Below are positions 7,885 to 17,552 of a DNA stretch of 64,000 bases, piece after piece. Source of the DNA: a virus. The stretch spans positions 1 to 64,000 of IMG/VR virus record IMGVR_UViG_3300000228_000003. One strand, written 5' to 3'. The notes beneath the pieces were generated by a model. It was not told the origin of the DNA. It made no database searches and saw only the letters and a program-made list of their open reading frames with translations. The translations under genes and the position numbers were made by a program. Position 1 is the first letter of the stretch, and each line of letters opens with the position of its first letter.

Positions 7885-8502
7885 ATGAGTAAAGTACTTA
7901 ATGTACTTATCACAGGTGATGTAGATTCTAAAATCAGTGCTATGTTGGCTAAATACATTTTCCTAAGAAAACCAAATAACGATAATGGTTTTAACCAGAC
8001 TGAAAACGAGCTTATAGTCAGTGTAACAGACTATAATTTTAGTATAGTAGAAGCTATAGAGTTCGCTATGACTAAAGGTACAGTCGATAATATTACAATA
8101 GCAGGTCTTGGTTTACATACTCAAAACTTAAGCGCTTTTAAAGAGCACATGAACCATAGAACAGGTGTAGTGTTTCAGGATTATAATGGTGACACGTTTA
8201 AAGGGTTAGCTAAGTACTGGCAAGATAAATTTCCAGATGAACACATGCCACCTGTATTTGGATTTTTTATCACCGATATTTATAACCCCATGTATGTGCC
8301 AACCGGTATACCTCTAGACACTATGACTACTCATGTTATTGGTAAAATGTATCACCATAACCGGAATGTTAATTATGCTGAGTTTTTATCAAAAGCTATA
8401 ATTACTTTAGGTAGTGATATAAGACACCTCTCACCAGAACATACTAACTTTACATTAGGCGTAATGTATGGTCTTTGGAATAGCGCGACTTTTAGTAGTT
8501 AA
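7885..8502 (+). CDS. Hypothetical protein, probably abundant structural
   Basis: 205 residues. The ATG at 7885 is preferred over one six bases earlier because AAGGA (7875-7879) overlaps the earlier codon. Mixed alpha/beta globular sequence with no membrane segment and no recognised motif. The structured leader it shares with the gene at 8668 suggests co-regulation and possibly high expression. A tail tube-sized protein is conceivable but unsupported. Confidence 0.7.
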   Translation: MSKVLNVLITGDVDSKISAMLAKYIFLRKPNNDNGFNQTENELIVSVTDYNFSIVEAIEFAMTKGTVDNITIAGLGLHTQNLSAFKEHMNHRTGVVFQDYNGDTFKGLAKYWQDKFPDEHMPPVFGFFITDIYNPMYVPTGIPLDTMTTHVIGKMYHHNRNVNYAEFLSKAIITLGSDIRHLSPEHTNFTLGVMYGLWNSATFSS

Positions 8503-8570
8503 AATAAGCTGTATATAATTTATTATATGAATATATATTAGTGCATTAGCATTAGTATATGCGACCACGG

Positions 8571-8667
8571 TACATTAGGTTATGGTGTTACAAAAAAAGT
8601 TAACACTATATTATTAATTAGTATAGAGTCAGCTCTTACTAAATTTCTTAAAAAAAGGAAAAACTAA
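8571..8667 (+). promoter_or_regulatory. Leader with TATGGTGTTAC element and hairpin, copy 2
   Basis: Near-copy of 7797-7884. The hairpin at 8606-8626 differs from copy 1 by one stem base (C to T), which turns a G-C pair into a G-U pair in RNA and keeps the stem intact. Preservation of the fold argues for function at the RNA level. Confidence 0.65.
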
Positions 8668-10491
8668 ATGTCACAGAACGCGGCAACAAATAATGCGTCA
8701 ACAGCAGGTGTTTTGTCTATTGGACAAGGTAATTATGAGAATAATAATGACACAACTAACACAATGGGTAGCACGAAAGTAAATATGGTATCTAATACGC
8801 TGACTAATAGTTGGTTAAGAGCTTCGTCAGAAACGGCTACTAAGTATTACGAACAGTTTAAAAAAATAGAAAGTAAAAACACCAATAACAAAATAACGTT
8901 ATTGCTTATGGATAGTCTAACGCACGGATTAGGTTACAGTCTAATACTAGCGGTACAAGTACTACCTAATAGTTTAGTGGTTGTACCACTAATCATAGCA
9001 GATGCTGGAAAAACAGTGTTAACAGTAGGTGATATAAGCCAAAAGATAGTTAACCAACGAGATAAAAGCGTGATATACACACCTGTAGATGTATTAAATA
9101 CAGTGGGTATAAACAAAATAAATATGTTCTTGTCAACTACCTATGGCAATATAGGTATTACTATGCTAGACACGATTGTAGTGCCAGCTAAAACAGATGA
9201 AGATATAAATATGTTAACGATTTTATTAAAAGCTTCTACAGCTTTAATAGAAGAACATATTGCGGCAATGTCAGGTACAATCTCTCCAAATCTAAAAGAG
9301 ACTATGTCAAACGCTATTATGCGATTTAATTTAACGTCACTACCAGGTACTGTTAAAACAGATATCTTTGGCAAAAAGATATCTGTTGATACAGAAATCT
9401 CACTATCTAAGACCAGTATATTAAGCGCTGGAAAAATAGATATAAATGCTGGTGAACAAGATGATGTGGAACTGTGTCGTGTCACGACAGTACTAGATGC
9501 TATGCCGTATGAGCTACAAGAACGTAATAATATGGGCGGTGTTAATAATGTTATAAAAATGATACCTATAGTGGTGGTAAGTTCTGCTATAACCGCTGGA
9601 TTTACGCCATTTAACTTCTTATTAACAATACTAACGGCAGCTACAGCTAGTACACCAACAGGTATATTTAATGCCATATATAGGCAAGGTGCTAACAATA
9701 AACATGGTGCGTTAAACATTATTACGCAATCTACAAGAACACCTACAGGTGTCACGTATGGAGATAACTGGGAGAATAAAATAGGTGAGCACTCTGACCT
9801 AGGTGAGTTCATGACACTAGTTAAACACTTATATAACGTATCGTCTCCTATCATGGCGTTCGATATATCGTCTGGTACACTAACCAGTTGCCTAGCTGGT
9901 ATACTGGTCGCTGGTGCTAAGAATAATGTACTTGGGTACGATAGCGCACTACGTGCTATCGTCAAATCGGCACATACTCTTACTGCTGGTAAGTTCCCAG
10001 TTGACTATGATATTGCTAATATTATAACAGCAGCACAAAAGTTACCAGACGGTACATATATGTCACCAAGTGGAATACGTCCACTAAGTGAAATTGACTA
10101 TAAAACACTATTAGCGGAGAATAGACTTGACCTAGCTAATAGATATCTACAAGTTATGAATGACAACAGTGGTACTGATATGCCGTATGCGGAAATGATT
10201 AGAATTTACAGCGAATTAAAATTGTCGCAAGCAGAAATAACAAATGAAAAGTACAGAGTGTACTTGAACGCAACATTTGTTAATACCTTATTAAAGAGTA
10301 TAGCACAGCTAGGAGTAGCTGGAGATGTATATACAACGTATATGGTGCCAATGGATACAGAGTATTATTTATCTAATAGTAATACGTTAGGCGGAAGTAT
10401 GATAACAGGTGGTATTCCTAACTATTCCACACAACACGGACCAGTGGCATCATTAGCATTTGGCGGAGGGCAATGGGGTAGAGCATACTAA
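8668..10491 (+). CDS. Large virion structural protein (putative)
   Basis: 607 residues with a polar, Asn/Thr-rich N-terminus, a mixed globular body, a hydrophobic Ala/Thr/Ile-rich stretch around residues 305-335, and a Gly-rich C-terminus (FGGGQWGRAY). Such length and composition are typical of jumbo-phage virion proteins. A structured duplicated leader precedes it and a strong terminator hairpin follows, so it is probably a one-gene, highly expressed unit. No specific family assigned; sheath motifs were looked for and not seen. Confidence 0.65.
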   Translation: MSQNAATNNASTAGVLSIGQGNYENNNDTTNTMGSTKVNMVSNTLTNSWLRASSETATKYYEQFKKIESKNTNNKITLLLMDSLTHGLGYSLILAVQVLPNSLVVVPLIIADAGKTVLTVGDISQKIVNQRDKSVIYTPVDVLNTVGINKINMFLSTTYGNIGITMLDTIVVPAKTDEDINMLTILLKASTALIEEHIAAMSGTISPNLKETMSNAIMRFNLTSLPGTVKTDIFGKKISVDTEISLSKTSILSAGKIDINAGEQDDVELCRVTTVLDAMPYELQERNNMGGVNNVIKMIPIVVVSSAITAGFTPFNFLLTILTAATASTPTGIFNAIYRQGANNKHGALNIITQSTRTPTGVTYGDNWENKIGEHSDLGEFMTLVKHLYNVSSPIMAFDISSGTLTSCLAGILVAGAKNNVLGYDSALRAIVKSAHTLTAGKFPVDYDIANIITAAQKLPDGTYMSPSGIRPLSEIDYKTLLAENRLDLANRYLQVMNDNSGTDMPYAEMIRIYSELKLSQAEITNEKYRVYLNATFVNTLLKSIAQLGVAGDVYTTYMVPMDTEYYLSNSNTLGGSMITGGIPNYSTQHGPVASLAFGGGQWGRAY

Positions 10492-10493
10492 AA

Positions 10494-10532
10494 TAGTTAG
10501 AGTTAATGTTGATACAACATTAACTCTAACTA
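10494..10532 (+). terminator. Strong hairpin terminator
   Basis: An 18-bp perfect stem with loop ATA after the structural gene, followed a few bases later by CTTATTTTTC. It is a convincing intrinsic-type terminator. Confidence 0.75.
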
Positions 10533-10563
10533 CAGTATCTTATTTTTCTAGTAAGGAGGGGTA

Positions 10564-12069
10564 ATGGCACTATATTTTGAGTTAGAGGATTTCGAACAGC
10601 AATATAGTCTTTTAACAGGAGCTAAAATTGTGGTTAACGATATAAGTACTTATGAAGCATCTAAGGTAGCTAGCACTATAGATAGACTTAGTACTACTAT
10701 CAATGACCCAGTATTAAGCACAGTACCGCAGTGCGAGTGTGGCGCTTTAAAATACGGATACAACATAGGCACAACGTGCACTCTATGTGGTACTACAGTA
10801 GATGACCCATTCGATAGAGTAAATGCGTTAGTATGGCTTAAGATACCTGACCAAGATTTAAAATTTATTAATCCAACGTATTATACGTTAGTTAATAAAT
10901 TATTTAGTAACAAAATCGATTGTATCAATTGGCTATGCGATACCAAGTCTAGAGTTAAGTTACCCAACACACTGAATATACTATATACTATAGTAGAAAC
11001 AGTTATGGGTGGTGTAAGAAGCTATGCTTCGTTCGTAAATAACTTAGAAAATATATTACAATACTTACTAACACTACAAGGTCAAAAAGATAAAAGACAT
11101 AAAGTAGAAGTGTGTTTAAAATTATTACAAAATAATAATAATTTATGTTTTACTAAGTATCTACCTATGTTCAATAGTCGTATTTTTACTAAAGAGTTAG
11201 CTAGTAAAAATACATTTTTATCACTACTCTTAGGCGATATAGTAAGTGTTGTTAGAAACTGGATTGAGAAGTGTAATGCTATAAAAAATTATGCTACTAC
11301 CGATGTTAAATTTAGTAGAACTGTTAACAACATGATGGTGTACACACTATTTAAGTTAGCACAATTATACCAGCAATATATAAAAGACTATCTTGGTAAA
11401 AAGCCAGGTCTGTTTAAAAAACACATATTTGGTGCAAGGTCACATTTCACGTTTAGAATGACTATGTTACCAATAGTAGTACCACATAGGTATGATGAAA
11501 TACACGTGCCTATGTTAGTAGGTTTAGTTGTTTATAGACCACATATTATAAATATGTTGGTAAATAAACATGGATACACGCTTAGTGAAGCTAATAACAA
11601 AATAGCTGTTGCTATAAAAAAGTTTGATATAGAACTGTATCAATTACTTAATGTTCTATTAGAAGAAGCTCCGCTTATAACAGGTACTAGTATACACGGT
11701 TTACCTGTTATTAAACAGAGGAACCCGTCGATGTACCAGTCATCGATGCTAAAAGTATATATAACTAAATTTAAAGAAGACTTATCAGATTTAACTGTGT
11801 CATCTTCTAGTATGTTAGTTGTTTACTTAGGTGGTGACTTCGATGGTGACCAATTTCAGTTTACACCATTACAAGACGAGTTAATGGCTAATGAGTTCGA
11901 TACACTATCACCGTGGTATAACGTTCCAGCACATAGTACACCTTACGGTATATCCTCAGGATTAACTATTGGTAGTCCAGCTGTGTCTGTTATAAGTAGT
12001 GCATTAGCTTCTAAAACAGAAATTAAGTTAGATACGATATACGATAGCTTAAAAAAGGTTAACTTATGA
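10564..12069 (+). CDS. RNA polymerase beta-prime subunit, N-terminal part
   Basis: 501 residues. Near the C-terminus GGDFDGDQFQF (Asp425, Asp427, Asp429) matches the NADFDGD active-site loop of multisubunit RNA polymerases, where the three Asp residues bind the catalytic magnesium. Near the N-terminus C57-x-C59 and C72-x2-C75 resemble the beta-prime zinc ribbon. The protein stops soon after the active site; the bridge-helix and trigger-loop part is encoded at 18144-19424. Beta-prime split into two genes is a hallmark of phiKZ-like jumbo phages. Start follows AAGGAGGGGTA. Overlaps the next gene by four bases. Confidence 0.9.
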   Translation: MALYFELEDFEQQYSLLTGAKIVVNDISTYEASKVASTIDRLSTTINDPVLSTVPQCECGALKYGYNIGTTCTLCGTTVDDPFDRVNALVWLKIPDQDLKFINPTYYTLVNKLFSNKIDCINWLCDTKSRVKLPNTLNILYTIVETVMGGVRSYASFVNNLENILQYLLTLQGQKDKRHKVEVCLKLLQNNNNLCFTKYLPMFNSRIFTKELASKNTFLSLLLGDIVSVVRNWIEKCNAIKNYATTDVKFSRTVNNMMVYTLFKLAQLYQQYIKDYLGKKPGLFKKHIFGARSHFTFRMTMLPIVVPHRYDEIHVPMLVGLVVYRPHIINMLVNKHGYTLSEANNKIAVAIKKFDIELYQLLNVLLEEAPLITGTSIHGLPVIKQRNPSMYQSSMLKVYITKFKEDLSDLTVSSSSMLVVYLGGDFDGDQFQFTPLQDELMANEFDTLSPWYNVPAHSTPYGISSGLTIGSPAVSVISSALASKTEIKLDTIYDSLKKVNL

Positions 12070-12650
12070 TAGTAAGGGAGGTAACAGACCCACGGTCTAT
12101 AAGTGCATCATTGTATTCTGTTACACCACCTGCTATGGTCAGTTATTTTAGAGATAATCTAGGCGCAGCATATGCGTCGTTAAAAGATATAGGTGGTTCT
12201 ACGCTATCAGCTATCTCGTCAGCTTTTAACACATATAATTCCGATAGCGCCATAGCTGCTACTAAAAGAGCTATGCACCAAATCTATAATAACATTACAG
12301 CAGCTGACACTATACACGAGATATCTTGGGCGGACATATATGTTCCAAACGCAGTAATGAGGCATTATATCTTGACAGACCCGCTGTTACATAAACTAGC
12401 TAAGGCTGATAAGATATTCGGATATAAAAATGTATACATTGACCCAGAGGAGAATGTACCGCATAAATTTAAACAGGCATATGGTGAAGTTTATAATGGG
12501 CTATACCAGAATAATGGTTTGGTAGAAACTATATATTTCATACCAGGCGCAGTAGCAGTGCTAGACATAACAGACGCACTAGCCATACTAAGAACGCAAA
12601 GTAAAATAAAACAGTTAATAGCAGAAGGCGAAGACCCTACAGAAATGTAG
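12066..12650 (+). CDS. Hypothetical protein translated with RNAP beta-prime N
   Basis: 194 residues. The ATG overlaps the stop of the beta-prime N-terminal gene (ATGA), so the two are translationally coupled. Mostly alpha/beta without a recognised motif. It could be an RNA polymerase accessory or a continuation of the polymerase, but I see no beta-prime signature in it. Its stop lies inside the terminator hairpin. Confidence 0.65.
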   Translation: MIVREVTDPRSISASLYSVTPPAMVSYFRDNLGAAYASLKDIGGSTLSAISSAFNTYNSDSAIAATKRAMHQIYNNITAADTIHEISWADIYVPNAVMRHYILTDPLLHKLAKADKIFGYKNVYIDPEENVPHKFKQAYGEVYNGLYQNNGLVETIYFIPGAVAVLDITDALAILRTQSKIKQLIAEGEDPTEM

Positions 12651-12657
12651 GGTCTTC
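12630..12657 (+). terminator. Hairpin with GAAA loop overlapping stop codon
   Basis: An 11-bp stem (GAAGACCCTAC with its complement), extended by an A-T pair and closed by a GAAA tetraloop of the GNRA type. It spans the last codons of the gene at 12066-12650 and closes the beta-prime N unit. Confidence 0.65.
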
Positions 12658-12693
12658 TCCAGATTAGCAATATTAATTTAAATAAGGATAGAT

Positions 12694-13230
12694 ATGCGTG
12701 CAATTTTTTTAATATTACTAACACTACAAATAATGTTTGCGGGTAGTTTTAACAAAAGTAATAAAGTAATGTTAGCTAACTACACTATCGCGTTAAGTAA
12801 AAATAAAGACAATATAAATTGGATTATTAATAATGGGTATGTAGGTAAAGATAAATACTTATTAGCAGCTATAGCTTGGGTAGAAAGTGATTTTAATAAT
12901 AGTTGTGTTTATTATAATTGCTATGGATTATTGCAACTACATATGAGTAGTTTATATAATTATAATAAAGATAAGAAGTTAGGATTGACTAATAAACAAT
13001 TAATAAAAAGAGCTACTAGTAGCCTTAATTTTAATCGCGACGTAGCAATGCATGAGTTATCAAACTGGAAAAAAATTAAAAGTATTAAGGAGAAGCTTAG
13101 TAATAAAGATTTATTACGTTATTACAATGGAGGAAATAGAGCTTTTAAATTACCACGTACGAATGGATATGCTAACGAGGTTCTTCATAGAGAGAAGTTT
13201 TTAATTAATTATTATAAGGACGCATTATGA
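12694..13230 (+). CDS. Secreted lytic transglycosylase (SLT/lysozyme-like)
   Basis: 178 residues. An N-terminal hydrophobic signal sequence spans residues 2-17. AIAWVESDFN carries the presumed catalytic Glu64, followed by GLLQLH and later YYNGG, the order of motifs in Slt-type transglycosylases and goose-lysozyme relatives. Two Cys (residues 71 and 76) beside the active site may form a disulfide in the periplasm. It likely cleaves host peptidoglycan at lysis or entry. The signal sequence suggests export by the host Sec system. The 3' end overlaps the next frame. Confidence 0.82.
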   Translation: MRAIFLILLTLQIMFAGSFNKSNKVMLANYTIALSKNKDNINWIINNGYVGKDKYLLAAIAWVESDFNNSCVYYNCYGLLQLHMSSLYNYNKDKKLGLTNKQLIKRATSSLNFNRDVAMHELSNWKKIKSIKEKLSNKDLLRYYNGGNRAFKLPRTNGYANEVLHREKFLINYYKDAL

Positions 13231-13565
13231 CAGAAAATACACTGATATACAATAGAAGTCTAAACTCTTTACAGGTTGTCTTTATAGGCAGTAGCGATAT
13301 TAAGATTGTTGATACTAAAGACTTTATTGTTAATATCATCACTATTAGAATGCCTTGATGCATTTTATAGATTAGATTTTGTAGCTAATCATTATCCAGA
13401 GTTTCTTAAGATACATAAAAGTATAATGTTAAAACAGCTTTGTGAAAAAGATATTTTAACATTAACTCTTTGGCAATTTGTAGTATTACTAATTGTGTAA
13501 ATAATAGAATACTATTAACCGCAGCAGGACTTGCGTTGAATATAGTAGCTGAAGATGAATATTAG
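13227..13565 (+). pseudogene. Possible small gene split by two frame changes
   Basis: An ATG overlapping the transglycosylase stop opens a 43-codon frame ending at 13358. The +1 frame then looks coding (CLDAFYRLDFVANHYPEFLK and on to about 13497), and the original frame looks coding again (NNRILLTAAGLALNIVAEDEY) until the TAG at 13563. Together they would give about 110 residues if two compensating shifts are corrected. It may be a decayed gene, a sequencing artefact or programmed frameshifting; I favour decay or artefact. Confidence 0.4.
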
Positions 13566-13576
13566 TAAGTACATTA

Positions 13577-13614
13577 ACTATAAGATAAGACGGTTAACCG
13601 TCTTATCTTATAGT
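13577..13614. terminator. 38-bp palindrome between convergent units
   Basis: A perfect 38-bp palindrome centred on CGGTTAACCG, between the plus-strand lysis-type genes and the end of the minus-strand operon 13629-17552. It can serve as a terminator in both directions. Confidence 0.7.
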
Positions 13615-13628
13615 GTACAACACTGTAT

Positions 13629-14621
13629 TTAGTTATTAAAATATTCTTCTGGTATTTTTTTTATTTGCATAGACAGATTTTTACCATCTAAAGTATCACA
13701 CGCTACAAAGAGGATGTTATTTTTTATACATACCATATCATAAATAGCTGGTGTCTTTGTTAGTTTTAAATCTATTGATAACTCTAATAGCTGACCGTGT
13801 TCTCCTACGTACATTAATTTCTTAAAGTAATCTACGCCAGTAGCTTCGCTATTATAGGATATAATGTTACTAAGTATAGGCATTTCTAACTTATTTCCAC
13901 AAAACAACACTGTTAATTCTTTATAACCTAATGTAGCTTTACTAACGTGTATATACGTTGGACTTGTTACAGGTGTTATACTTATTTCAACATTGGAGTC
14001 TGTAGTGTCAGAAGGTAAATTTATATCTCTAGCTAATAACCTACCAGCTATTACATTGTTAGTAATATTAGTAGGAAGTAAAACATTCTCGTAAGAGGTC
14101 ATATTTTTTATTATAACTGTAGAGGTTATACTATCACTATTAATATTACATTTAAGCATATTTACATTCTTGTGATTTACTACATAATTACGATTATTTA
14201 AAATACCTGATGCAGTAAAGCCACCTTGTAGTGTAAATCCATCCTCATTACTAATTACACTAGGCATAGCTATAGTAAAGTCTGTATCTATTTTTTCTAA
14301 AAGTATGTCTAGTTCACCATCATTTTCTGTTATGTTTATAACAGTAGCGTTAGTTACAAACACATTGTTTGTCATACCACCTACGACATATACTTTATTA
14401 AATTCATTACTAATCATTACATAGCCAGTATCTGGTAGCTCGTCTTTTAATACAGTAATGGTCTTTAAGGAAAAGAAATGCATATTATCGTCTACACGAA
14501 TTACACTTATTTTCTTTTTTAGACCATGTGGTCTTATTAATAATAAATAGTTATTATTAAGTTTAGTAACCATCTGTGTAATAAATTTGTTATTAATAAT
14601 ATTAGGCGGTTTCTTCATCAC
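13629..14621 (-). CDS. Kelch-like beta-propeller protein (putative)
   Basis: 330 residues, beta-rich. At least two segments resemble diverged Kelch blades: KVYVVGGMTNNVFVTNATV and FTLQGGFTASGILNNRNYV, each with a hydrophobic strand, GG and a following strand. It is related in style to the protein at 26316-27587 rather than to the near-identical repeats at 4049-7769. Last gene of a five-gene minus-strand operon, overlapping the upstream gene by 20 bases. Possibly a tail or baseplate appendage. Confidence 0.6.
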   Translation of the reverse strand: MMKKPPNIINNKFITQMVTKLNNNYLLLIRPHGLKKKISVIRVDDNMHFFSLKTITVLKDELPDTGYVMISNEFNKVYVVGGMTNNVFVTNATVINITENDGELDILLEKIDTDFTIAMPSVISNEDGFTLQGGFTASGILNNRNYVVNHKNVNMLKCNINSDSITSTVIIKNMTSYENVLLPTNITNNVIAGRLLARDINLPSDTTDSNVEISITPVTSPTYIHVSKATLGYKELTVLFCGNKLEMPILSNIISYNSEATGVDYFKKLMYVGEHGQLLELSIDLKLTKTPAIYDMVCIKNNILFVACDTLDGKNLSMQIKKIPEEYFNN

Positions 14622-15315
14622 TATTCTCCTCTGGTGTTGGTGCGGTAGAAAAAAATCCCACTGATATAGGGACGCAGCTTATTAATGGACTAAGGGTCTT
14701 TATTAAAATCTCAAATATATTAGCATCAATATCTTCTACCAGTATTGATTTGCTGGCTATAGTTGGTATCACCAAACTTGTACCGAGTATAGGTGCACTA
14801 GTAGTATAACCAAGCACGTGCTGTGACTCTAGCCATTCTAATCCGTCAAACATAACTACTGTGGTTATGTCATTCTCTTTTATCCATTTAGTGGTTACTT
14901 CTATATATGGATTAAGGTGTATTACTTCAATGTTAATGTTAGGATAATAACTACTAACCATATATAATAAATTAGTAATTTCATCATTAGTTAACACATA
15001 TGGATATGTGTTAACATACATATTAGTACTAATAAAACTATCTCTCTCTGCGTGGTTAGTAATGGTTTTATTTATCACATCGTTTAAATAAACATATATA
15101 CCAGTAACTGTACTGTACTTTAATATTTCTTTATTTCTATAAGCGTAAAATATATTAAATATGTCTTCTGATATCCATCCTAATACATTTTTTTTACGTA
15201 GTTGATAATCTTTATGTAAATCTATTTTATCTAATATATCATTATCTATACCCATAAATATAGGCAACCTTGTGTCTAGTATACTATCTAAACTAATGTA
15301 TATAGCTTTAGACAT
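14602..15315 (-). CDS. Hypothetical protein in minus-strand operon
   Basis: 237 residues, mixed alpha/beta, with an acidic C-terminal tail (TPEENSDEETA). No recognised motif. Overlaps both neighbours by a few bases, so it is translated as part of the 17552-13629 operon. An acidic tail can keep tail or baseplate parts apart before assembly, but that is speculation. Confidence 0.7.
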   Translation of the reverse strand: MSKAIYISLDSILDTRLPIFMGIDNDILDKIDLHKDYQLRKKNVLGWISEDIFNIFYAYRNKEILKYSTVTGIYVYLNDVINKTITNHAERDSFISTNMYVNTYPYVLTNDEITNLLYMVSSYYPNINIEVIHLNPYIEVTTKWIKENDITTVVMFDGLEWLESQHVLGYTTSAPILGTSLVIPTIASKSILVEDIDANIFEILIKTLSPLISCVPISVGFFSTAPTPEENSDEETA

Positions 15316-15757
15316 TATTTTCCTTTTCTATTTCGTTTTTAACAGTATCAGAAAGTGTTTTTAATTTAGCTAACTCTACTGCAGCTACTTCGTTTAATAG
15401 CTCTTTTTCAGTTAGTGTTAATTCAAAATACTCATATAGATTTAAACCAAAAAACTTATTAATATTATTAATTACAAACTCATGTACCCAATCTTTAGCT
15501 GGTGTATATGGTACGCAATCTGTGATGTCAGTATAGTATTGCGTGTTAAATACACTTAGCGTAGTTGGTTTTTCAAAAGCTGTAAAAGGCGTTATAAACA
15601 CATCTTTATAGTACTGTTTCATGTAGCAGGCGCGGGCAGTTGCATCTGGTATAGCACTAACACCATTAAATAATTCGAGTAAATGATTACCATCTGATAA
15701 TTTAGTTATGTCTGAAATAGCAGCATTGACGGCATCATTATCTCGAAAATCTTGCAT
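15308..15757 (-). CDS. Hypothetical protein in minus-strand operon
   Basis: 149 residues, helical at the C-terminus (Leu/Glu/Lys heptads at about 110-149). It overlaps the next gene by eight bases, and its start shares one base with the stop of the preceding gene. No family recognised. Confidence 0.7.
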   Translation of the reverse strand: MQDFRDNDAVNAAISDITKLSDGNHLLELFNGVSAIPDATARACYMKQYYKDVFITPFTAFEKPTTLSVFNTQYYTDITDCVPYTPAKDWVHEFVINNINKFFGLNLYEYFELTLTEKELLNEVAAVELAKLKTLSDTVKNEIEKENNV

Positions 15758-17124
15758 TATATCTCGGAAACCTCTTTTATTATCGAGGTACGTGACTCCA
15801 CGCCTAGGACTAAAAAATATCTAAATACATTAATAGGAATATAATTACTTCCAAAATCTCCTAATTGTTTTTCTTGTTGCTTCTTTTTACACTCAGGGCA
15901 TACAAAATCTTCAACAGCTACGATAGCTACAGTGGTATTATCCATGTGTTCTTTAACACCATTAAAAAATGGTTGTATAACACTTTTCATATTGCTTAGA
16001 TTACTTAATAATATTCTGATATCACCTGGTTCGTCTATGACATCTGTGTCTGTATAAATACATTTAACATAGGACGCATATGTTGTTAGCGATAACGTAC
16101 TAACTAATCTATTTAGTATATCATCCTTATTTAGTGTATCATTAACCGCTAAAATATCATCTGCTTGTTCTATTAGTTCATTACACCAAACTTTACCGTC
16201 GGCTATGTACTCAGCAACCGTAGGTGTTTTATACTCTATGGTGATTTTTAGCCCGTTAGTATGTGTTATTTCTATTTTATGCGGCGGTGATATTTTATCT
16301 AATGTGTCTTTATATGTTTTAACGTCTTCTAGTGTCATAGCATTAGGCGAGTTCTTTAACATATGGGCAGTCATTTCTGGTGTTAGTTTACTATTTAACA
16401 CTATTTCTAGTTCTTTTAGGTCTATTTTATAATCCTCAGTATATGAGCAGACAGGCGTACTATTATCTTCATTAAGCTCATAATTATACTTACAACTTTT
16501 AGTTATATTAAATCCATTAGGATACATAGATTTACATAAACCTAATGTTATTAAATATAAATCTCTATTGTCTATATACTCGCTAATAGATTTATTGCTA
16601 GGTAATACTAAACTAGTACTAATTATTCTTGATTCTATAAAATTAAGTACTTTTTCTACAAACACAACTGTATGATTAGAGAAAACTAGATTTTGTGTGG
16701 CTAAACCTAGTTTTACTTCAGACTCCATAAGTGTGTATAATAATGTTACTATGTCGTTCATTTTAGGAGGAGTAATAGTAATATGAAAACCACTGTGCCA
16801 CAGTGCTATGCTCGTAGGCGCACCTAGTCCTAGTTTAGACGTTATAGCGGCTATAGCTAGCGCACCAGCTGTGTTTTCTTGTTTAGAACTAAGACATTTT
16901 AATCCTATAGTTTTACCACTTACAGCAACACCGTTAGTAGGATTATTACCAGGTATTAAAATGTTAGAAAAGGTACCTTTTGGAGTAATAAACTCTATAG
17001 ACCTTTCGGCACATTCTAACCAGCTAGCATTCTTTATTAAATTTTTAATAGTTGTTTCTGATAGACTCTTAATTGTTTCCATAGTTTGATAACTGAAGCA
17101 CGGTAGAGTGTGTGCTGATGTCAT
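15757..17124 (-). CDS. Protein with C-terminal CPEC motif, possible baseplate hub factor
   Basis: 455 residues. Near the C-terminus FVCPECKKKQQ provides one Cys pair, followed by a hydrophobic end (VFRYFLVLGVESR). Position in an operon of structural-looking genes and the late CPxC motif recall T4 gp26/gp51-type baseplate hub assembly proteins, but the similarity is weak and this protein is about twice as long. It may equally be an unrelated structural or zinc-binding protein. Overlaps the upstream gene by four bases. Confidence 0.5.
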   Translation of the reverse strand: MTSAHTLPCFSYQTMETIKSLSETTIKNLIKNASWLECAERSIEFITPKGTFSNILIPGNNPTNGVAVSGKTIGLKCLSSKQENTAGALAIAAITSKLGLGAPTSIALWHSGFHITITPPKMNDIVTLLYTLMESEVKLGLATQNLVFSNHTVVFVEKVLNFIESRIISTSLVLPSNKSISEYIDNRDLYLITLGLCKSMYPNGFNITKSCKYNYELNEDNSTPVCSYTEDYKIDLKELEIVLNSKLTPEMTAHMLKNSPNAMTLEDVKTYKDTLDKISPPHKIEITHTNGLKITIEYKTPTVAEYIADGKVWCNELIEQADDILAVNDTLNKDDILNRLVSTLSLTTYASYVKCIYTDTDVIDEPGDIRILLSNLSNMKSVIQPFFNGVKEHMDNTTVAIVAVEDFVCPECKKKQQEKQLGDFGSNYIPINVFRYFLVLGVESRTSIIKEVSEI

Positions 17125-17552
17125 ATTGTTGCTCCTAATTTCATTTTTGCATTTAACACGGCGGTAGTACCGTCTATGTACGTGTTAACTAGTGTTTTTA
17201 ATTGTTCATCATCCGACGAACAAATTAATGTACTAAACACAGTCATTAACTCTGTTATTTTTTCCATATAAGTAACACTATTTAAACTTATCTCAATTAG
17301 TTTATTTAGGTCAGTACCTTTAACATAGCCATTACTTATAACTAAACTACTTTCTAATGTTACTACTTCTACTGTTAGCTCTTCTAGTTCTTTACAAACA
17401 TCTACTAATTTACTAGATACTTCTTTTTTTTTAAGTTTTGTATACTCTTTTATAATATTAGCTAAATAGTGTATATTAGCTTTTGTGTTTTCTATGGAAC
17501 TTACTATTTCATTAGTTAGTTCACGCTTGTGTGCCTTAATGTTATTAGCCAT
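17121..17552 (-). CDS. Small coiled-coil protein, first gene of minus operon
   Basis: 143 residues, helical throughout with Lys/Glu/Leu heptads in the first half. It starts after AAAGGACACAA and overlaps the following gene. Divergent from the plus-strand gene at 17618, so the 65-bp gap should hold promoters for both directions. No family recognised. Confidence 0.65.
   Translation of the reverse strand: MANNIKAHKRELTNEIVSSIENTKANIHYLANIIKEYTKLKKKEVSSKLVDVCKELEELTVEVVTLESSLVISNGYVKGTDLNKLIEISLNSVTYMEKITELMTVFSTLICSSDDEQLKTLVNTYIDGTTAVLNAKMKLGATI

Noticed and set aside
9141-9965. 274-codon reverse-strand frame inside the large structural gene
   Set aside because: Wholly antisense to a gene with a strong leader and terminator; composition is that of a shadow.
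8668-10491. Contractile tail sheath assignment
   Set aside because: Length is suitable but I could not see a sheath-type C-terminal domain; kept as unspecified virion protein.
13306-13500. Independent gene starting with TTG at 13306
   Set aside because: No Shine-Dalgarno precedes the TTG and the frame is better explained as the middle part of a frameshifted gene beginning at 13227.
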